A stretch of 64,000 bases of DNA from contig JACJID010000005.1 of assembly GCA_014138725.1 (NCBI GenBank), positions 372,001 through 436,000 of the forward strand, given 5' to 3'. Position numbers and translations under genes: made by a program. This stretch comes from Kutzneria viridogrisea. Lineage in GTDB: Bacteria; Actinomycetota; Actinomycetes; Mycobacteriales; Pseudonocardiaceae. The notes beneath the pieces were generated by a model. It had not been told where the DNA came from. It did no database searches and saw only the letters and a list, made by a program, of their open reading frames with translations. This document shows, piece after piece, positions 59,797 to 64,000 of the stretch (positions are counted from its first letter, which is position 1; each line of letters starts with the position of its first letter).

Positions 59797-60674
59797 CGCA
59801 CGTTCCCCCCAGCCTGTACCGAGGTGCCGCGCGAGTAGCGGCGCTCGATGTAGTACTGCCCGACCGAGAGCACCGAGGTGAACAACAGGTACCAGAGGCT
59901 GGCCACCACGAGCAGCGGGATCTGCTTGTAGTTGCCGCCGTAGATCAGCTGGACCTCGGTGAACAGGTCGCCACCGGCCACCACGGCCACCAGCGAGGTG
60001 GTCTTGAGCATCGAGATCGTCTCGTTGCCGGTTGGCGGGATGATCACGCGCATCGCCTGCGGCAGCACGATCCTGGTCATGATCTTGGTGCGGGTCATGC
60101 CCAGCGCCTCGGCGGCCTCGGTCTGCCCGGTGTCCACCGACAGGATGCCCGCGCGCACGATCTCCGACATGTACGCGGCCTCGTTCAGGCCCAGGCCCAG
60201 CACCGCGCCCATGAACAGCGGGATCAGCTTGTTGGAGTCGAAGAAGATGAACTCCGGCCCGAACGGGATGCCCAGTGACAGGTACGGGTACAGGAAGCCG
60301 ATGAAGGACCAGAAGATGATCTGGACCAGCACCGGGGTGCCGCGGAAGAACCAGGCGTAGAACCAGGCGACCCCGGACACGATCGGGTTGTTGGACAGCC
60401 GCATGACGGCGATCAGCACGCCGCCCACGACACCGATCAGCATGGCCAGCACGGTCAGCTCGGCGGTCACCAGCAGGCCGCCGAGCACGCGCCCGGAGAA
60501 CAGGTAGTCCCCGACGACGCTCCACTGCCAGGCTGGGTTGGTCAGCAGGCTGTGCACCACCATCGCCGCGAGCACCAGCAGCACCGCGGCGGCCACCCAG
60601 CGGCCGGGGTGGCGCACCGGAACGGCGGCGATCGGTTCGGAGCGTGGTGGGGCGGAGTCAGTCGATCCGGCCAT
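59793..60674 (-). CDS. Polar amino-acid ABC transporter permease (system 2)
   Basis: A 293-residue permease with a hydrophilic N-terminus of about 25 residues and about six helices. The EAA loop is [24 protein letters not shown]. Its ATG overlaps the stop of the binding-protein gene (TGATG), and its stop overlaps the ATPase start (ATGA), so all three genes are coupled. Confidence 0.94.
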   Translation of the reverse strand: MAGSTDSAPPRSEPIAAVPVRHPGRWVAAAVLLVLAAMVVHSLLTNPAWQWSVVGDYLFSGRVLGGLLVTAELTVLAMLIGVVGGVLIAVMRLSNNPIVSGVAWFYAWFFRGTPVLVQIIFWSFIGFLYPYLSLGIPFGPEFIFFDSNKLIPLFMGAVLGLGLNEAAYMSEIVRAGILSVDTGQTEAAEALGMTRTKIMTRIVLPQAMRVIIPPTGNETISMLKTTSLVAVVAGGDLFTEVQLIYGGNYKQIPLLVVASLWYLLFTSVLSVGQYYIERRYSRGTSVQAGGNVR

Positions 60675-61669
60675 CAGCTCTGGGCACCGTTGATCGTCGC
60701 GGTGGTGACGGCCCCGCCGGAGATGCCCCAGTTGCCGAGGATCTTGCCGTAGGTCCCGTCGGTGATCAGCTGCTGCACGGCGGCCTGCACGGCCTCCTTG
60801 AGCGTGCCGCCGTTCTTCGGCACCGCGATGCCGTACGGTGCGACGCCCTCGTCACCGCCGACCTTCTCGAAGGCAGCGCCGTTCTGCGCCAGCGCGAAGT
60901 CCACCACCGGGGTGTCGGCCAGGTACGCGTCGATCCGGTCCGCCTGCAGGGCCGCGTTCACGTCGGTCTGCTTGGGGAAGCCCTTGCCGGACGGCGGCTG
61001 CTTGCCGGCGTCCTTGCACCTCTTCACCAGCGAGCTGGGGTCCTCGGCCTTCTTCGGGTCGGTGTCCATCCAGTCCAGCTGGGTGGTGCCCTGCTCCGCG
61101 CCCACGTTCTTGCCGCACAGGTCCAGGTCGGTCTTGACGCCCTTGGGGTTGCACTTGCGGACCATGATCGAACTACCGGCCTTGAAGTAGTTCACGAAGT
61201 CCACGGTCTGCTCGCGGTCCTTGGTGTCGGTCAGCGAGGACATCGCCAGGTCGGCGCGACCGGACTGCACGCTGGACAGGATGCCGTCGAAGCTGATGCC
61301 CAGCAGCTGCACCTTCATGCCCAGCGCCTTGCCGATGGCGTTGGCCAGGTCCGCGTCCATGCCGATGATCTCGGAGGAGTTGCCCGCGGTGAACTCGTTC
61401 GGCGGGTAGCTCGGGTCGGTCGCGATGGTCAGCGTGCCCTTGGACTTGATGCTGTCCGGCAACTTGGCGACCGCCGCGCTGTTGGCGTTCACGGTGACCG
61501 CGGCGGGCTTGGGCGGAGCGGCCTCCGTCACCGCACCCGGCGTGCAGTTGCTGCCGCCCGAGGCGTTGCTGCCCGGCCTCTCCGTGGTCGCACCGCACCC
61601 CGCGACGAGCAGGGCGGTTGCGGCGACTGCGGGCAGCGCCAACATCGCCTTGGGACGAAACCAAGTCAC
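60674..61669 (-). CDS. Polar amino-acid ABC transporter substrate-binding lipoprotein (system 2)
   Basis: A 331-residue family-3 binding protein with lipobox LLVAGC. Conserved elements are LTIATDPSYPPNEF, IIGMDADLANAIGKALG and KDREQTVDFVNYF. It has an insertion of about 50 residues with two Cys (KRCKDAGKQPPSGKG) relative to typical members. The GTG at 61669 follows GGAGGA. First gene of its operon. Confidence 0.93.
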   Translation of the reverse strand: MTWFRPKAMLALPAVAATALLVAGCGATTERPGSNASGGSNCTPGAVTEAAPPKPAAVTVNANSAAVAKLPDSIKSKGTLTIATDPSYPPNEFTAGNSSEIIGMDADLANAIGKALGMKVQLLGISFDGILSSVQSGRADLAMSSLTDTKDREQTVDFVNYFKAGSSIMVRKCNPKGVKTDLDLCGKNVGAEQGTTQLDWMDTDPKKAEDPSSLVKRCKDAGKQPPSGKGFPKQTDVNAALQADRIDAYLADTPVVDFALAQNGAAFEKVGGDEGVAPYGIAVPKNGGTLKEAVQAAVQQLITDGTYGKILGNWGISGGAVTTATINGAQS

Positions 61670-61893
61670 GACGTCCTCCGATCGGATAGCTGGTCCGCCG
61701 CATCCTGCCACCCGATCCCGGTGCTGCACAGCAGGTACACGTCACGAATCGTCACCTGGAGGTGAACGTTGCGTCAGATCGGGCAACATCGGTCGATTCG
61801 TTGTCGCTGTGTGTCCGATCACAAAACGAGTCGACTGTGGACAGTGCATTCCGCACAACGTTGCACGCAGTGACGCGCCGTGTTCGGGGTGTA
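61670..61893. other. Gene-free upstream region of amino-acid system 2
   Basis: No coding sequence is seen. It should hold the promoter of the 61669 operon. ACGAATCG (61745-61752) and CGATTCGT (61794-61801) form an 8-bp inverted repeat, and a TGTGGACAG near-DnaA box lies around 61836. No clear -10 could be assigned. Confidence 0.4.
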
Positions 61894-61933
61894 CACGTGT
61901 GCCCCCGCACCGAACGGCGCGGGGGCACACGTG
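61894..61933 (-). terminator. Terminator hairpin after the M20 peptidase gene
   Basis: A perfect 15-bp stem (CACGTGTGCCCCCGC and its complement) with a 10-nt loop, 9 nt past the stop. Confidence 0.85.
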
Positions 61934-61942
61934 ACCTGCGGT

Positions 61943-63361
61943 TCAGCTGCCCGCGTGGGCGTCCAGCACGAGGGCGATGGCCTCGGTGATCTTGGTGGCG
62001 TAGTCCAGCACCAACGACTCGTCGGGCACGTGGGCGTTGCTGCCCGGCCCGAGCGCGCCGGTGACCACGAACTGCGCCTCCGGGTAGGCCTGGTTGAGCA
62101 GCCCCATGAACGGGATGGAGCCGCCGAGGCCCAGGGTGCGCCACGGGCCGCCGAAGACCTCCTGGCTGGCGGTGTCCAGGGCCTGGCTCAGCCACGGGGC
62201 GAGTTCCGGCGCGTTCCAGCCGTCGGCGTTCTCGACCCGGCTCAGCTCGACCTGCGCCCCGTAGGGGACCTCCTTGGTCAGCGCCTCCTGCAACGCGGTC
62301 AGCCCGGCGGCGGAGTCGGCCGTCGGCGGCAGCCGGAAGCTCAGGCAGAGCCGGGTGAACGGGCGCAGCACGTTGCCCGCCTCGGCGGGGGTGGGCAGGC
62401 CCTCGGCGCCGATCACCGACAGGGTGGGCCGCCAGGTGCTGTTGAGCACCAGCTCGACCTCGTCCCCGTCGACCAGGGACAGGCCGTCCACCAGCGGGAT
62501 GCCCGCGCTGACCGCACCGGGTGCGGTGTCCACCGTCTGCCGGATCTCGGCGAGCCGGTGCGCGGGCACCTCCACGTGCATGTCGGCGAGCTTGACCTGG
62601 CCGGTGCCCGAGTCCTCGATCCGGTCCAGCAGCTGGCGCAGCACCCGGAACGAGCTGGGCACGACACCGCTGGCCAGTCCGGAGTGCTGGCCGTAGTCGA
62701 GCACGGTGACGGTGACGGTGGCCTGCACGAGCCCGCGCAGGGAGGTGGTCAGCCACATCCGGTCGTAGTCGGCGGCCCCGGAGTCCAGGCACACCACCAG
62801 CGACACACGGCCCAGCCGGTCGGCCAGGTGCGCCAGGTAGGCGGGCAGGTCGGGGCTGCCGGACTCCTCACCGGTCTCCAGCAGCACCACGCAGCGGCCG
62901 TGCGCCCCGCCGTGGGCGTGCAGCGCCTCGATGGCCGCGGTGGCGGCGTAGCCCGCGTAGCCGTCGTCGGCGGCGCCCCGCCCGTACAGGCGGCCGTCCC
63001 GGATCACGGGGGTCCACGCGTCCAGCCCCTCGGACCAGCCGCCCACGGGGGGCTGCTTGTCCAGGTGGCCGTAGAGCAGCGCGGTGCCGACTCCCTCGGC
63101 GCCCGGGGTCGCGGGCACGTCGACGAGCAGCAGCGGGGTCCGCTCGGGCAGCCGGACGACCTCGATCTGGGCCCCGGTCAGGCCACGCCCGGTGATCCAC
63201 GCACGCACGTGGTCAACGGCGGCGTCGAGCTGGCCGGTGGTGGCCCAGTCCGGGGCGAAGGAGGGCGACAGCGCCGGGATCCGGACGAAGTCGGACAGGC
63301 TCGGCAGGATCTCGTCGTCCCACAGAGCACGAACGGTACTGGTCAGCGCGGTTCGGTCCAC
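61943..63361 (-). CDS. M20-family metallo-dipeptidase (carnosinase/PepV-like)
   Basis: A 472-residue cytoplasmic di-zinc peptidase. Metal and catalytic motifs are YGHLDKQP (His and Asp), GRGAADDGYAG (bridging Asp), ETGEESGSPD (Glu base) and CLDSGAAD, with a late His in GPGSNAHVPDE. It probably splits dipeptides imported from outside. The GTG at 63361 follows TAGGAT by 6 nt. Monocistronic with a terminator. Confidence 0.93.
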   Translation of the reverse strand: MDRTALTSTVRALWDDEILPSLSDFVRIPALSPSFAPDWATTGQLDAAVDHVRAWITGRGLTGAQIEVVRLPERTPLLLVDVPATPGAEGVGTALLYGHLDKQPPVGGWSEGLDAWTPVIRDGRLYGRGAADDGYAGYAATAAIEALHAHGGAHGRCVVLLETGEESGSPDLPAYLAHLADRLGRVSLVVCLDSGAADYDRMWLTTSLRGLVQATVTVTVLDYGQHSGLASGVVPSSFRVLRQLLDRIEDSGTGQVKLADMHVEVPAHRLAEIRQTVDTAPGAVSAGIPLVDGLSLVDGDEVELVLNSTWRPTLSVIGAEGLPTPAEAGNVLRPFTRLCLSFRLPPTADSAAGLTALQEALTKEVPYGAQVELSRVENADGWNAPELAPWLSQALDTASQEVFGGPWRTLGLGGSIPFMGLLNQAYPEAQFVVTGALGPGSNAHVPDESLVLDYATKITEAIALVLDAHAGS

Positions 63362-63367
63362 AAGCCG

Positions 63368-63373
63368 ATCCTA
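63368..63373 (-). promoter_or_regulatory. -10 element of a probable leaderless promoter for the M20 gene
   Basis: TAGGAT on the minus strand lies 6 nt before the GTG at 63361; no ribosome-binding site is seen. Confidence 0.45.
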
Positions 63374-63379
63374 GGGGCC

Positions 63380-63676
63380 TCAACCCGCGTTGCGGGCGGT
63401 CCCGAACGGCTCCACGTGCCTGCGCCCGTCGCTCGGGGCGTGCGGCATCACCCGGACCTCGCAGACCTCGCACTCGTGGCAGCCCGAGCACACGCACTTG
63501 CGTCTTTCCAGGGTCGCGGTGTCGGTCTCGGTGATCGCGATCGTGGTGAAGCTGTGCTCGCCCTTGGCGCAGCCGCAGCCGTCCACGGCCTCGATCAGGG
63601 TCGTCGGGAAGTCGCGTTTCTGGAACGGGTACTCGCCGCCGTCGATCCGGCGCGCGAGCTTGCTGATGAGCGGCAT
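63380..63676 (-). CDS. Small Cys-rich, zinc-binding-type hypothetical protein
   Basis: A 98-residue protein with a basic/aromatic N-terminus (ISKLARRIDGGEYPFQKRDF) and a Cys-rich second half: CGC, then CVCSGCHECEVCEV, giving seven Cys in 38 residues plus two His. This pattern suggests one or two structural metal sites. Function unknown. The ATG at 63676 follows GGAGG. The upstream leader of about 85 nt follows a strong -10. It lies 18 nt upstream of the M20 gene, so readthrough is possible. Confidence 0.7.
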   Translation of the reverse strand: MPLISKLARRIDGGEYPFQKRDFPTTLIEAVDGCGCAKGEHSFTTIAITETDTATLERRKCVCSGCHECEVCEVRVMPHAPSDGRRHVEPFGTARNAG

Positions 63677-63767
63677 GGAGCCTCCGGACACGTCTGGCCG
63701 CAGCGGGAACGACCTCTCGCTGCCTGCGCCGGATATCTCCCCCGAGACCGGCGTGACCCCCAAGATC

Positions 63768-63773
63768 ACTATA
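63768..63773 (-). promoter_or_regulatory. Strong -10 (TATAGT) for the small Cys-rich gene
   Basis: TATAGT on the minus strand is close to consensus; a start site about 7 nt downstream gives a leader of about 85 nt. No clear -35 is seen at 17-bp spacing. Confidence 0.45.
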
Positions 63774-64000
63774 CCCAGCGGGAAAACGGCGACTCGACGT
63801 AGGCCGTCATACCGTCTGACTTCCACCCATGGAGTACTGGGCCGGTGTCGAGGGGTACTGCCGGGTAGCTGGTGGTTAGCTTAGTTCGTCATTGTTTCCG
63901 CAGTTCAGCGTGTTGAGCGAGGGTTACGGTTGGTTGCCGTTCCTGTGGTCGCGCTCACTGGATTGGATGAGCGCGTGTCAGGATGGGTGAGGAGCACCGT
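63774..64000. other. Right-end region without an assignable gene
   Basis: No open frame with coding character was found. A small ATG near 63983 with no upstream ribosome-binding site could begin a gene beyond the window, but nothing supports it. Confidence 0.4.

Noticed and set aside
56438-61669. A nine-gene amino-acid transporter operon
   Set aside because: The two systems each have a complete set with their own start signals and a 120-nt gap (58906-59028) between them; treated as two operons.

Overview
The window is chromosomal DNA from a high-GC actinomycete. Gene content and intergenic style point to the Pseudonocardiales (Pseudonocardiaceae or a close relative): very high third-position GC, many GTG starts, frequent leaderless promoters (TAnnnT followed 6-8 nt later by the start codon), TTGTCCACA-type DnaA boxes, an inositol-phosphate synthase/DUF5318/PonA/GT87 block, a DUF6802 protein and GTP-dependent PEP carboxykinase. 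This placement is inferred from content, not from a marker gene. No rRNA, tRNA, transposase or CRISPR array was seen.

Layout. 1-8.7 kb: a leftward cell-envelope block (DUF5318, two tandem bifunctional penicillin-binding proteins, start of a GT87 mannosyltransferase-like membrane protein), with divergent ino1 and a DJ-1/PfpI-like protein. 8.7-16.5 kb: secreted glycoside-hydrolase-like protein, a His/Cys-rich metal-binding protein, an SDR, an MTA/SAH-deaminase-like amidohydrolase, an orphan histidine kinase, a divergent nitric-oxide-synthase oxygenase, trmB and an unknown gene. 16.6-20 kb: two tandem paralogous ABC-2 export pairs. 20.2-24.6 kb: lipoprotein, HAD phosphatase, secreted lipase, and a TetR/SDR operon behind a double operator. 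24.7-30.4 kb: a two-component system divergent from a dynamin / GrpE-like / dynamin operon. 30.4-33.9 kb: a lower-GC accessory patch (XRE-TPR regulator, small protein, probably frameshifted gene), DUF6802 protein and intergenic repeats. 34-45.6 kb: pckG, a small ABC module, secreted peptidases (S33 tripeptidyl aminopeptidase, C15-like, two M4 thermolysins) and a septum-formation-family protein. 45.7-51 kb: MctP-type monocarboxylate symporter with its DUF3311 partner, a mucin-like anchored protein, and an Agd3-like secreted deacetylase. 51-56.4 kb: a sugar ABC importer with a ROK kinase and a divergent ROK repressor, bracketed by two copies of a repeat carrying DnaA boxes. 56.4-61.7 kb: two complete polar amino-acid ABC importers. 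61.9-64 kb: M20 dipeptidase and a Cys-rich small protein.

How the genes fit together. The window is mostly envelope maintenance and nutrient scavenging: secreted peptidases, a lipase and polysaccharide-active enzymes release peptides, fatty acids and sugars, which the M20 peptidase, the two amino-acid importers, the sugar importer with its ROK kinase, and MctP take in and process; pckG links this to gluconeogenesis. The dynamin operon and the neighbouring sensor/regulator pair suggest an envelope-stress module with a shared operator.

Most unusual items: the divergent NOS that seems to lack the proximal Trp and the C-terminal pterin/dimer segment; repeat arrays with exact 21-bp and 22-bp periods that fill convergent gaps almost stop-to-stop; DnaA-box repeats abutting the stop codons of two minus-strand genes; hairpins that bury Shine-Dalgarno sequences; and the dynamin/GrpE-like operon without an Hsp70.
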